From: Peronospora farinosa
Taxonomy: Eukaryota; Oomycota; Peronosporomycetes; Peronosporales; Peronosporaceae
Assembly (NCBI GenBank): GCA_947646735.1
Contig: CANTFK010000771.1
Coordinates: 124,001 to 188,000, forward strand
Reading direction: 5' to 3'
Length of the DNA: 64,000 nucleotides
Under the pieces are notes generated by a model. That model ran no database searches, was not told where the DNA came from, and worked only from the letters and a program-made list of their open reading frames with translations. Positions 49,621-58,783 of this stretch are shown here, one piece after another (position 1 is the first letter of the stretch; the number at the start of each line of letters is the position of its first letter). Position numbers and translations under genes: made by a program.

Positions 49621-50082
49621 TGTAATGGGGCACCCTCCGACTATACTGATTACAGTATAGTCTACTTTCACTGATTACAGTGAAAGCAGGTGCCTCAATT
49701 ACCTCTCTTACACAAGAGGCAGAGGAAGCTTTACTTCTAAACAAACGCTTAGAAGTAGAGGAAAAGGAAAACTGTATTTGATATAGTTAACTATCTTAAT
49801 AAAACTAATCTGTTATAACCTATGTTAACTATATTAAACTACAACTATGTATGTTGACAACTTGCCCTCCACTCATTGCGCGCGTCCATCGGTAATTGGT
49901 CAGCGCGTTGGTTGATATGATGGCTCATATCAACCAATGAGAGGGCATCTCCAACTTCAAGGAGATCTAGGAACAATATTATTAGAAAAGATAATATTGT
50001 CAAAAAAATATTAGTTATAATAATATTTTTATTGACACTTCATATAAGTGTCAATATTATGTAACGGGCTCGCCCCGTTACA
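49621..50082 (-). repeat. Gypsy-B 3' LTR
   Basis: 462 bp, TGTAACGGGG...CCCCATTACA on the element strand. Contains twin hairpins CTATACTG/CAGTATAG (49641-49660) and CTTTCACTG/CAGTGAAAG (49665-49686), a 13-bp-arm hairpin (49908-49937) and TATTGACACTT/AAGTGTCAATA (50030-50056). Confidence 0.95.
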
Positions 50083-50096
50083 TCACCCCCCCTCAT
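50083..50096 (-). promoter_or_regulatory. Gypsy-B polypurine tract
   Basis: Minus-strand GAGGGGGGGTGA next to the 3' LTR. Confidence 0.6.
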
Positions 50097-50128
50097 CCAA
50101 CAGTCACATTAGTGACTGTTTAGTGACT

Positions 50129-51895
50129 ATGGGAAAGGAGAATTTGTTGAATTTTCTTTCATTCAACAATTACGCTATGACAAAGTCAATGCGCGTCGCT
50201 GCTAAGGCAGCCGAGAGCTCGGCTGCACGCCTGTGTGCAGCCGCTACTGAGGCTTCACAGCCTCAGCCAGCAGACACTAATGTGTCTGCTGGAAGTCAAC
50301 TTCAGCCTGCAACGCCTGTTGCAGGTTCACGTAGCGCTTCGCCACGTGAAGATGTTGACCCAGAGTTAGTCGTTGACTACTCTGGTGATTCGGATGACGC
50401 ATCCGACTCAAAGCCACCTGTGTCACTCCCGGGCTCTCCCCGGGGTGATACCTCGTCGTCTAATGCTACGAAGAGGGATCGTGGTACATTGAGTGAATCA
50501 ATGTACCGTGAAATTTTCGGGTCGTCTGATGAATCAGACGACTCGCCAAACGAGTCGAAGGATAGTGACTCGGGTGGGGACCGTAAGGGTGATGTCAGTG
50601 CTTCTACTGACATCAACAATCATAGTGTCGGTACTTCTGTTGACACTAATGCTCGTGGTGTCGGTACTTCTGTTGATACCACGCAGGAGGCTTTAGACCG
50701 CAACGTAATGCGTCTTGCTCCTGATCGCAAGCCATGGATGCTACCCAAGCATCTGCTTGATCGTTGGTCTGGAAAGACCAACGAACGGTTATCCATACCG
50801 TTGTTTGATGCGTCAAAGCTTCATGACCTTGACGCCAGTGCGAAGAACTTTCGCACTGAGAACGATTATTACATCGATGTGTTCCTTGAACATCGATGGT
50901 ATGGCCCACACAAGAAGCGTGAGGCCGACGCGTTCCTCCAATCTTGGAACGCGTTTATTACCAACGTTTTAAACGTTGGGAAAGAGGCTTGGTTTCAAAG
51001 ACTTTTTGCTAGCCGCAATAAGTTTGAGAAACGAAGTACGTCCGGTGCATGCTATCGTTTGCACCGTTTATCTAAAGAGGCAGGCCTGTTATGCCTCTCT
51101 TGGGGCGACCCATGCTCGGGGTGCCTGAGCACCTCGTCAAGAGCGCCTAAGGAGGCGTACCTCCTTACTGAGCTCTGGTGGAGGGCTCGCATCTCTTCCG
51201 AAATGCGTAAAGGGATTGCTACTTTGCAATCCCTTTACGAACGCGCTGGGCGCTCGTTTTCTGATGGTCCTTCACCATCGGGTGCCCCTCGTCGTACTGT
51301 TCGACAAGGCCGGGAACGTCGGCCATCAGTTGGGCCCGAGGTTCCCAGCTATCCGCCGAAGGCGGATAGCCACGCCACCGGACGAGATAACTCGTCCGAC
51401 GTCCCTTCACCTCGTGATGCTTTAGTAAGCGTTCCACGAGGAAGCGCTTCCCACCATGGGAGTCCACCAGCGGATGCGGTGGTGGAGGAAAAACCCTGTC
51501 CAATTCTTTCATCGGACTTGGCTTCTGAGTTAGACGGGTTTGCCCGTGTAACTCGTGAGCTCCGTTGTGATGTTGATCACGAACGGGATAAGCGTCGCCG
51601 CTTAGAGGACATTGTGCGACAGCTTGGGTTTGACCATGAGAGGTCTCGGGCAAACAATGCTGTCGCACTATTGGAGAATGAACGGCGAGTTCATTCTCTG
51701 AGTAACGAGCTGGCGACAGCTCGTCAGGAGATCGTCCAATATCATGGGAAGATCTCATCTCTACACGACCAGATATCGAATCTGGTTCGTGACAACAAGA
51801 ATCTGAAGGAGATTCTTGAGAATAACGGCTATCTTCGTCGTTCGAAGAAGCCGCGTACTGAACGTACGGACGAAGACGTCCCACGTAAAACGTAG
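50129..51895 (+). CDS. Gypsy-B antisense accessory ORF (aORF-B)
   Basis: 588 aa, opposite strand to gag-pol, between chromodomain and 3' LTR, overlapping the pol end by 677 bp. Start at ATG 50129 (MGKENLLNFLSFNNYAMTKS); the open frame begins at 50048 inside the LTR. Layout: Ala/Lys-rich N terminus; acidic disordered part with EDVDPELVVDYSGD (matching DEDPSLIVDY of aORF-A); Ser/Asp-rich region (SSDESDDSPNESKDSDSGGD); a folded-looking centre (MLPKHLLDRWSGKTNERL, DYYIDVFLEHRWYGPHKKRE, WNAFITNVLNVGKEAWFQRL); a C-terminal coiled coil (RRLEDIVRQLGFDHERS to NLVRDNKNLKEILENNGYL) and basic tail. Intact although pol is broken. No known family. Confidence 0.65.
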   Translation: MGKENLLNFLSFNNYAMTKSMRVAAKAAESSAARLCAAATEASQPQPADTNVSAGSQLQPATPVAGSRSASPREDVDPELVVDYSGDSDDASDSKPPVSLPGSPRGDTSSSNATKRDRGTLSESMYREIFGSSDESDDSPNESKDSDSGGDRKGDVSASTDINNHSVGTSVDTNARGVGTSVDTTQEALDRNVMRLAPDRKPWMLPKHLLDRWSGKTNERLSIPLFDASKLHDLDASAKNFRTENDYYIDVFLEHRWYGPHKKREADAFLQSWNAFITNVLNVGKEAWFQRLFASRNKFEKRSTSGACYRLHRLSKEAGLLCLSWGDPCSGCLSTSSRAPKEAYLLTELWWRARISSEMRKGIATLQSLYERAGRSFSDGPSPSGAPRRTVRQGRERRPSVGPEVPSYPPKADSHATGRDNSSDVPSPRDALVSVPRGSASHHGSPPADAVVEEKPCPILSSDLASELDGFARVTRELRCDVDHERDKRRRLEDIVRQLGFDHERSRANNAVALLENERRVHSLSNELATARQEIVQYHGKISSLHDQISNLVRDNKNLKEILENNGYLRRSKKPRTERTDEDVPRKT

Positions 51896-53549
51896 GATGC
51901 GTACGCATCCTGCGTGGCAACTCGATCGTGTATGCGTTGCCTAGGCGGCGCAATACACGAAACGGGCCGATGTACTTGGGCAACAAGTTATTGCTGCCCA
52001 CGTTAGTCACTACTTGTTTAGGTAGGTTTACTGTTGACAGTAAAACTAAATCACCTTCAATAAATGTATGAGAATTTGCCCTTCCATTATTGTCTGCGTT
52101 TCGTTTTTGGTTATCCACCGCTTCCGCGATGAAATCTTGCACGAAACGGACTACCGCTTCACGAGTCAGCAGGAAATCCTCAGTTGACTCGTTGCTTTTG
52201 GCTGCAGTGCATTGTGAGTGCACTGCAGAGATATCGGTTACTAATTCAGCGAGAACAATACTGTTCTCACTTGTGATACCTCGAACGATGCTGACATCTT
52301 CAGCATCGTTATCAGTAAGAGCGTCATCGCTCTTACTTTCTTCCTCTTCACCGAAGTCGAATGGTACGACTTCGGTTACTTTCGCGTCGACCATAACGTC
52401 GTCGCGTGATGAGCAAGAGCCAGATTGGTTCTGGCTCGAGCGAGTCCCTCCCCCCCTTAAATTAGAGTCACCCTCTACTAAGGTGGGGACACGTGGATGG
52501 CGAAGGCCATTCACGTAGAACGGTGTATGCGTCGTGGAGGCATGCACGGAGTTGTTGATGGCAAATTCGACCATCGACAAGAACTCACTCCAACTCGTAA
52601 ACGAGTGGACGCACCCTCGAAGAATCTCTTCGAGGACGCAATTGGCGCGTTCAGTCTGACCATCAGTTTCTGGATGGTCAGAAGTAGACATTGTGAGCCG
52701 TGTTCCAAGTGTTTGGAACACGGAACGCCAAAACTCAGCCGTGAACCGGGGGTCCCTATCGGACACAAGTTCACGGGGTAAACCGTGCAATCGAAAGATT
52801 GTATCGATAAACACCCGAGCACAGCCCTCTGCTGTAATCGACTCAGGTACAGCAACAAGATGTACCATCTTGCTGAACCTGTCCACAAACACGATAATAC
52901 CATTATTCCCGTGAGCGTCTTTGGGAAACCCAAAGACGAAGTCCATTGATACGGACTCCCAGCACTCTGCCGGAACACGTAGAGGCTGCAATGGTGCACG
53001 GAGTGAAGGACTAGGCTTCACTCGTTGACACACCTCGCAAGCACTCACGTAATTGCGCACAAACTTATACTGGCGTGGCCAGTAAAAGTCGCGACTGACC
53101 GTGAGGTAGGTCTTCTCACGGCCGCGATGCCCACTTATTGGTGCATCGTGGCATTCAAACATGATCCGTAACCTGAGATCATGTTGTGGAGGTACAACGA
53201 CACAAGGCGTGTCGTTGTTGACGGCTGTATAGTACAGTAAGCCGTTCCGTTGGGTGTATCGATCTAGAGAAGATCGATACATGGAAGGCAAGCGCTTCTT
53301 AGCTTGCGTGGATGGGTCCTTGAGATACTCCATCAGGCGTACAAGATCATTATCTTGTGCGCATGCCCTTCTAATGTCGTCGAGTAAGCTCGACGACAAG
53401 ACGCTGGTACTCAGCGTGGCGACAGTGGTGTTTACATCACTGTCGGATTGCACAGTCGGCTCAAAATCGGGCCGACGTGAAAGAGCATCGGCGACGACGT
53501 TACGTCGTCCCGGCTGGAGAAGTTGTACTCCGCGAAGAACGACAACCAT
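51219..53549 (-). CDS. Gypsy-B integrase, GPF/Y tail and chromodomain
   Basis: 776-aa frame: NVVADALSRRPDF (RNase H end), HHCC finger (FECHDAPISGHRGREKTYLT ... CEVCQ), core with SMDFVFGFPKDAHGNNGIIV, VSDRDPRFTAEFWRSVFQTL and TDGQTERANCVLEEILRGC, then DLVLLSTVNLPKQV and LLPKYIGPFRVLRRLGNAYT. A long disordered linker leads to a chromodomain (KRFLVERLLKHHEVKGRRTS, YLVRWRGYPPSADSWEPR). Catalytic residues are intact. Its last 677 bp lie opposite aORF-B. Confidence 0.93.
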   Translation of the reverse strand: MVVVLRGVQLLQPGRRNVVADALSRRPDFEPTVQSDSDVNTTVATLSTSVLSSSLLDDIRRACAQDNDLVRLMEYLKDPSTQAKKRLPSMYRSSLDRYTQRNGLLYYTAVNNDTPCVVVPPQHDLRLRIMFECHDAPISGHRGREKTYLTVSRDFYWPRQYKFVRNYVSACEVCQRVKPSPSLRAPLQPLRVPAECWESVSMDFVFGFPKDAHGNNGIIVFVDRFSKMVHLVAVPESITAEGCARVFIDTIFRLHGLPRELVSDRDPRFTAEFWRSVFQTLGTRLTMSTSDHPETDGQTERANCVLEEILRGCVHSFTSWSEFLSMVEFAINNSVHASTTHTPFYVNGLRHPRVPTLVEGDSNLRGGGTRSSQNQSGSCSSRDDVMVDAKVTEVVPFDFGEEEESKSDDALTDNDAEDVSIVRGITSENSIVLAELVTDISAVHSQCTAAKSNESTEDFLLTREAVVRFVQDFIAEAVDNQKRNADNNGRANSHTFIEGDLVLLSTVNLPKQVVTNVGSNNLLPKYIGPFRVLRRLGNAYTIELPRRMRTHPTFYVGRLRPYVQYAASSNDEDSRYSQESPSDSCCHEPDSISGRVEMRSSHDIGRSPDELSPARYSENELAVHSPIVRQHCLPETSHGQTQAVAQCPLSGDAYPVRDQHHNGAHELHGQTRLTQKPSPMKELDRVFPPPPHPLVDSHGGKRFLVERLLKHHEVKGRRTSYLVRWRGYPPSADSWEPRAQLMADVPGLVEQYDEGHPMVKDHQKTSAQRVRKGIAK

Positions 53550-54385
53550 CTCGCCATTCGTTGCGAGAGGTGTGGACTATTTACAGCCGTGCGTAGTGAC
53601 GCATGGTCTGTATATACAATGAACGGTCTATCTCTCAAGAGATAGACGCGAAACTTAGCCAGTGCATACTTCATGGCAAGGAGTTCCTTGTCATGCACCG
53701 GGTAATTGCGCTCGGCCGGTTGCAGCTGGCGCGATTGATAACAGACGACACGCTCTGCGCCGTCTGTATCATATTGCATCAGTGCGCAGCCGATTGCAAA
53801 ATCACTGGCGTCACAGACCACATGAAATGGTCTGTCTTGATCGGCAATCGCCAATACTGGCGATTGCATCAAGCTTCGCTTTATACGTTCAAAGAAACGC
53901 TGACAATCAGCGTTCCAGTTCCACTTTACATTTTTCTTGAGTAAACAATAAAGATGTACTGTCATTTCGGCGTAGTTGCGCGAGCATTTGTGCAAGTACG
54001 CCTCTAGCCCAAGGAACTTCCTTAGTCCCTTTACATCGACTGGCACTGGCCAGTCGGTGATCGCTTTGATCTTCTCTGGATCAGGGCGTACGCCGTTCTT
54101 TCCGACGATGCATCCAAGAAGTGGTATTTCACTAGCTGCGAATATACACTTCTTGAGGTTGGCGTACAACTTATGCTCGCGCATAAGTGTAAGAACCTTA
54201 CGGACGTGGAGTCTATGGACTTCCACGTCTGTTTTCCCGTCCATAGCTCTACTATGGACGAACACATCATCGTAGTAACTCGGTGCGAATTCGCGCACCG
54301 GTCTCAATAGATGTGAATCACATCTATTGAATGTGGCTGGTGCATTACTGAGCCCTTGCGGCATCACCAACCATTCCCAGAGCAA
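53432..54385 (-). pseudogene. Gypsy-B reverse transcriptase C-terminal part and RNase H
   Basis: Frame begins MLWEWLVMPQGLSNAPATFN, catalytic box SYYDDVFVHS, thumb with LLGCIVGKNGVRPDPEKIKA, and RNase H with HVVCDASDFAIGCALMQYDT and VYTDHASLRTAVNSPHLSQR. It leaves the upstream frame by what looks like a 1-bp loss near 54395 and the downstream frame by a deletion of roughly a dozen bases near 53505. Confidence 0.9.
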
Positions 54386-57303
54386 CCACTGGGAGTGCTC
54401 ACTGCTGTGTACGGGATGTCCCGTTCACGCATTAGGATCTGATAGAAACCATCCATCAGATCCATGGACGAAAAGATGGTACTCTTAGACATACCATCTA
54501 TGATTACGTCCTTTCTCGGTATCGGCGTTTGCGCCGGTATCGTTGCAGCGTTCAACTTATTGAACGCGTGCACTATCCGCCACCCTCCTGTGGCCTTGCG
54601 CACACAGAAGGTCGGAGAGCTGTGAGGTGAAGTTGACTCCCTCACATGGCCCGCTGCTAGGCGATCGGCAAAGAACTTGTCGATCGCCTCGACCTGTTCC
54701 CGAGGCAGTGGCCACTGCTTCATGACACAATATTTTGTGCCAGGAACACGGTCGATCTCGTGTCGAGTACCTTTATCCTTAGGCAACTCGCACGGAACGG
54801 ATTCAGGGAATACATTCTTAAATTCGACCAAATCCTTGTACAAAGGATTTGACTTCAGCGACTCCCAGGATTGCGATGTATATCGTTCAATCCGAGTCTT
54901 CTTATCAAGGACACTTTCGTCCATTGATGAGCTGCTGAGAACCCGTTCGTTCTCGGCAAAAACTGTTGCTGACCGAATTTCAGTCATGTACTCGTCTTCT
55001 GCGACGAGCACACAGATCTGCTTGACTTTGCCACTACGCAGATCACGCAAGAACCTTTTAGGTTCTAGCGTAGGCAACTGAGTTATCTCCGAAGTTAACT
55101 TCGGAGGCGCGATCAGATCAAGCGTATAAGCGCCTACGTTTGATCCGTCATTAACCAAGACGTTCAACGTCTCGGTTACTTCCTGGGGACTTATTCCCTC
55201 AGTGATTATTTCCTGGGGACTTATTCCCGCAGGCTCGATGGAACTTGTTCCATCGACTTCCTCTAGCTGTGGTGGCGCAACCACAGCGAGATCCTCTACG
55301 ATCAACTCTCCAGTTGATCTAGGATTACCGTGTTGCCGCTTCTGGGCAACCGGTTTACTCTTCGGTGAATGCTGCCCTCTAGGCGAGCATTCATGTCCCG
55401 GTCCACTCGACTTATTCGAGTGGTGGACCTTCGGCGCTGCCTGTGCTTGTGCACAGCCGCCGGCAGCTTGCTCCACAGCGTGACTGTCTGTCACGCTGAG
55501 TTCTTGTGCAGTCGTACTAACGACCGAACCACAAGTGAGGCCATCACACTCACTTGTAGTACATTCACACGCTTGTGAACGCTCCAAGACGTTCATCAGA
55601 TGGCCATCTGATGAACAAGCGGCAGGCATATTCACGGTTCGATGCTGCCAGCTGACCCATGGCTCGTACCTTCTGAGCCATGGTAATCCTAGGATGACAT
55701 CAAATTTGTCATCCAGATCAAGTACGATGAAATCATCATCGTACTTTTTGCCTTCAAGCGTGTAGTTAATTTCCACTACACGTTTCTTTACTGTTACGGA
55801 TGCGTCCGTTGCAAGGCGCACCGTCATCCTCGTTGGAGGGGTCTCGCGCTCAACATATTTGAGCCTACGATCATCTAGCGATTGGCGTCGAACAAAGTTG
55901 TTTGAAGCCCCACTATCAACTAGGGCGCGAAGTGACATGTTCTTTGTCACTTCGATCTTCAAGGTGATGAGGGATACCTCATCACTGGGAGCGGCAACAC
56001 ACAGTGACTGTGTGTTGGGAGCAACCTTCGTCGAGAGTCCCGCGAACTCTCTTGACGTTGCTGGATCAGTAGGGCGCTCCGCCCCTACTGACCCCGACCG
56101 TTTTTTTGATGGTCCACCACGTTGTTGCGATTTCGCAGCAACGTGGGACCCACGTCTCTGGCCCTTCTTGGCAGACGGTCGATCGTCACTCCCAGTGTTA
56201 CGAGACACTGGGCGTGGGGCACTACACTCATAAGCGTAGTAGCCCAACTTCTGACAGCGATTGCACTTTTGCAATCGCTTGTATCCTGGAGAGCGAGGTC
56301 GCTCGCTCTCTACATAGGAGAGGTCCATTGGTTCTGGACCTCCGCCCTCCTGTCGTCTCGGTGGACGATAGGATCCCGAGTGGACGTGAGCCTGTTGTAG
56401 GCTAAAGTCCTCCTGTTCCGCTGCAGAGATCGCTTGATCCAGCGATTCTAGCTCCAAGCGGAACAGGTGGGTCTTGACAGGACCATCTGTCAGACCCTTG
56501 ATGAACACAGTAACCTGCGTGTGTTCATCGATTGGGTTCAGTACGATACAACTAACGAGGTATCGCACGTGTTGGGCGTAAGCGTGAATATCAAGCTTAC
56601 CCTGTTTCAAATCCAGGAGCTCAGCCCGAGCCCTGAATTCGGCGCGAGGCGGTTCAAACGTGTGTTTGAGCCGCGCCTTGAAGACGTCATACGTTGGAAA
56701 AACGTATGGGTCGTGCAGTTTGAGCCCTAAGGCCCAAGCTTTGGCACGTCCTGCCAAGTTCGACATGGCGAACTTGACTTTCATCGCATCGTCATCGATG
56801 CGACGAGCCTCAATGGCATCGTCGAGCTCGACGAACCATCTCAACAAGGAGTCGCTTTCGACTGCCTTGTACTTGGAGACATCAATCTTCAAGGACTCGG
56901 GCCGACGTGTATACGCCGACCCGGCAGCAACAGCACTAGCCTGCTGTTGTCTCAACAGTTCAGACTGTTGAGCACCCTGCTGCATCAACAAGTCAGCTTG
57001 TTGAGTGCCTTGTTCTCTCAACAGTTCAACCTGTTGAGAACCTTGCTCCTCTAGCAAGGTGAGTTTCTTTACGACTTCGTCAAGTTCATGTTGTATGAAC
57101 TTGGCGATGGTTGCATGTTGGTCGTCTCCGCTAAGAGAGAGCAACATGGCACCAACGGCAGGGTTGCCGATGGTTTCAGCCATACGCTGAACCGCATTCC
57201 ATTCGAGGTCACTCAAATGGCGGAAATCATCACGCGTTGCGTGATGACGTTCATCACCTGCTGATTCCATAGCGGATGGTGCGATGGTCGCTGAACGGAC
57301 CAC
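54364..57303 (-). CDS. Gypsy-B gag-protease-RT (N-terminal polyprotein)
   Basis: 979-aa ORF. gag: HATIAKFIQHELDEVVKKLT, then Gln/Glu heptad repeats (LLREQGTQQADLLMQQGAQQ), capsid core (LRWFVELDDAIEARRIDDDA, FKARLKHTFEPPRAEFRAR) and a knuckle CNRCQKLGYYAYEC, where Tyr replaces the usual His position. Protease: LRALVDSGASNNFVRRQSLD and VILGLPWLRRYEPWVSW. RT starts NPLYKDLVEFKNVFPESVPC, then SPTFCVRKATGGWRIVHAFN and FSSMDLMDGFYQILMRERDI. It stops at a frameshift just after TAVSTPSG. gag and pol share one frame here. Start at 57303 or one of two nearby Met codons. Confidence 0.92.
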   Translation of the reverse strand: MVRSATIAPSAMESAGDERHHATRDDFRHLSDLEWNAVQRMAETIGNPAVGAMLLSLSGDDQHATIAKFIQHELDEVVKKLTLLEEQGSQQVELLREQGTQQADLLMQQGAQQSELLRQQQASAVAAGSAYTRRPESLKIDVSKYKAVESDSLLRWFVELDDAIEARRIDDDAMKVKFAMSNLAGRAKAWALGLKLHDPYVFPTYDVFKARLKHTFEPPRAEFRARAELLDLKQGKLDIHAYAQHVRYLVSCIVLNPIDEHTQVTVFIKGLTDGPVKTHLFRLELESLDQAISAAEQEDFSLQQAHVHSGSYRPPRRQEGGGPEPMDLSYVESERPRSPGYKRLQKCNRCQKLGYYAYECSAPRPVSRNTGSDDRPSAKKGQRRGSHVAAKSQQRGGPSKKRSGSVGAERPTDPATSREFAGLSTKVAPNTQSLCVAAPSDEVSLITLKIEVTKNMSLRALVDSGASNNFVRRQSLDDRRLKYVERETPPTRMTVRLATDASVTVKKRVVEINYTLEGKKYDDDFIVLDLDDKFDVILGLPWLRRYEPWVSWQHRTVNMPAACSSDGHLMNVLERSQACECTTSECDGLTCGSVVSTTAQELSVTDSHAVEQAAGGCAQAQAAPKVHHSNKSSGPGHECSPRGQHSPKSKPVAQKRQHGNPRSTGELIVEDLAVVAPPQLEEVDGTSSIEPAGISPQEIITEGISPQEVTETLNVLVNDGSNVGAYTLDLIAPPKLTSEITQLPTLEPKRFLRDLRSGKVKQICVLVAEDEYMTEIRSATVFAENERVLSSSSMDESVLDKKTRIERYTSQSWESLKSNPLYKDLVEFKNVFPESVPCELPKDKGTRHEIDRVPGTKYCVMKQWPLPREQVEAIDKFFADRLAAGHVRESTSPHSSPTFCVRKATGGWRIVHAFNKLNAATIPAQTPIPRKDVIIDGMSKSTIFSSMDLMDGFYQILMRERDIPYTAVSTPSGCSGNGW

Positions 57304-57315
57304 AAAGTGCTACCA
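57300..57315 (-). promoter_or_regulatory. Gypsy-B primer-binding site
   Basis: TGGTAGCACTTTGTGG on the minus strand, 2 nt from the LTR; first ten bases as in Gypsy-A. Confidence 0.6.
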
Positions 57316-57317
57316 GG

Positions 57318-57779
57318 TGTAATGGGGCACCCTCCGACTATACTGATTACAGTATAGTCTACTTTCACTGATTACAGTGAAAGCAGGTGCCTCAATTACC
57401 TCTCTTACACAAGAGGCAGAGGAAGCTTTACTTCTAAACAAACGCTTAGAAGCAGAGGAAAAGGAAAACTGTATTTAATATAGTTAACTATCTTAATAAA
57501 ACTAATCTGTTATAACCTATGTTAACTATATTAAACTACAACTATGTATGTTGACGACTTGCCCTCCACTCATTGCGCGCGTCCATCGGTCATTTGTCAG
57601 CGCGTTGGCTGATATGATGGCCCATATCAACCAACGAGAGGGCATCTCCAACTTCAAGGAGATCTAGGAACAATATTATTAGAAAAGGTAATATTGTCAA
57701 AAAAATATTAGTTATAATAATATTTTTATTGACACTTCATATAAGTGTCAATATTATGTAACGGGCTCACCCCGTTGTG
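57318..57779 (-). repeat. Gypsy-B 5' LTR
   Basis: Matches 49621-50082 at about 97% by eye. The outer end reads CCCCGTTGTG instead of CCCCGTTACA. Confidence 0.9.
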
Positions 57780-58783
57780 CGCATTGCAGTTTCGATAAGC
57801 TCAAGAATTGTTTGAGTCTAAATTTAATCGAGAGCAAAGTTTCTTAATCGACAATAGGTTAAACATGACATTTATGTATGCGCTGAAGGGCTTGCTTACT
57901 TTTAAAAATCGTACCGAGGCGATTCACGAGGCAACTAAGGTCGTCATGTTCATACAAAAATTACGAATGAGACGGTTAGGACCAAAAACGGACTTTTGCG
58001 TTGCTTCAATAAAAAGTCTATCTTGGTCATTTAGGGTTTATGTGCTGACGTAAAAGTATATGGAGATGGCTTCTTAAAAAAGTACCAAGGGTTGATCAGC
58101 AACTAGTCCTAAAAAGTAACAATTTGTCCTGAAGCGTCGAGTCGGCTAACGCCATGAAATACATAATTTGGAAGCAAAGAAGTAGCTGATCCAGCTGGTG
58201 TGAGGATTACACCGATATTCAACTGTGTGACCTATAAGGCTCAAATGTTCACCCAAACACCAAATAGCTGCTCAATTGTAAGCGAGAGGCCCAGTCCAGG
58301 CTCCAAAAAGGAAAATGGAAGTCGTGCCTATAGAACACAAAGCGTGAGAGGGGTCTATTACCCGTAACATCATACTTTTCGGCTCTGTTACAAAAACCTT
58401 TGAAGTCAGCCATTGTTGAAGGATTGCGATCGATGACTAGATGCCGTGATCCGTCTTGATGCTAAGCAACTTGAATTCATGACAAATTGTATGTCGTGCT
58501 GACGAATGATGGAAAGAAGTTCGAAGCTGGCCGGCCGAGACGGTGATATATAATAAGTATTAAACGCTTGGTTTAGTATAACGTCTACGTTCTTCGAATC
58601 TCTTACGGGCTGAACAACAGACTACGCCAGGCATTGGAGAAAGATAAACCTATCGTTCTTCGTGGTAGTACAAGCTCAATCCTTGGTGGATCCTAACAAG
58701 AAACGTCGGTTATTCAAATTATGGGCCGCAACATCAGGTTTGAAAGACAAATCTTACTCGTCCGAACAACGGGATACTCACGA
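57780..58783. other. Gene-free stretch right of Gypsy-B
   Basis: An 81-codon ORF at 57808-58053 has no recognisable domain. No repeat, RNA gene or transposon found in 58054-58783; the last part is 3' flank of the Cys-rich gene. Confidence 0.45.

Larger units (their letters stand above)
49621..57779 (-). mobile_element. Gypsy-B: Ty3/Gypsy LTR retrotransposon with chromodomain and antisense ORF
   Basis: 8.2-kb element on the minus strand: 5' LTR at right (57318-57779), primer site, gag-pro-pol, chromodomain, opposite-strand ORF 50129-51895, polypurine tract, 3' LTR at left (49621-50082). The LTRs differ at about a dozen sites in 460. gag-pro-RT is one frame, unlike Gypsy-A. Two defects in pol (about 54390 and 53505) break the polyprotein. 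No clear target duplication; the last three bases of the right LTR differ from the left. Confidence 0.94.

Noticed and set aside
49283..49744. 153-codon minus ORF ending in the Gypsy-B LTR
   Set aside because: It starts in the LTR, crosses a microsatellite and has no recognisable domain.
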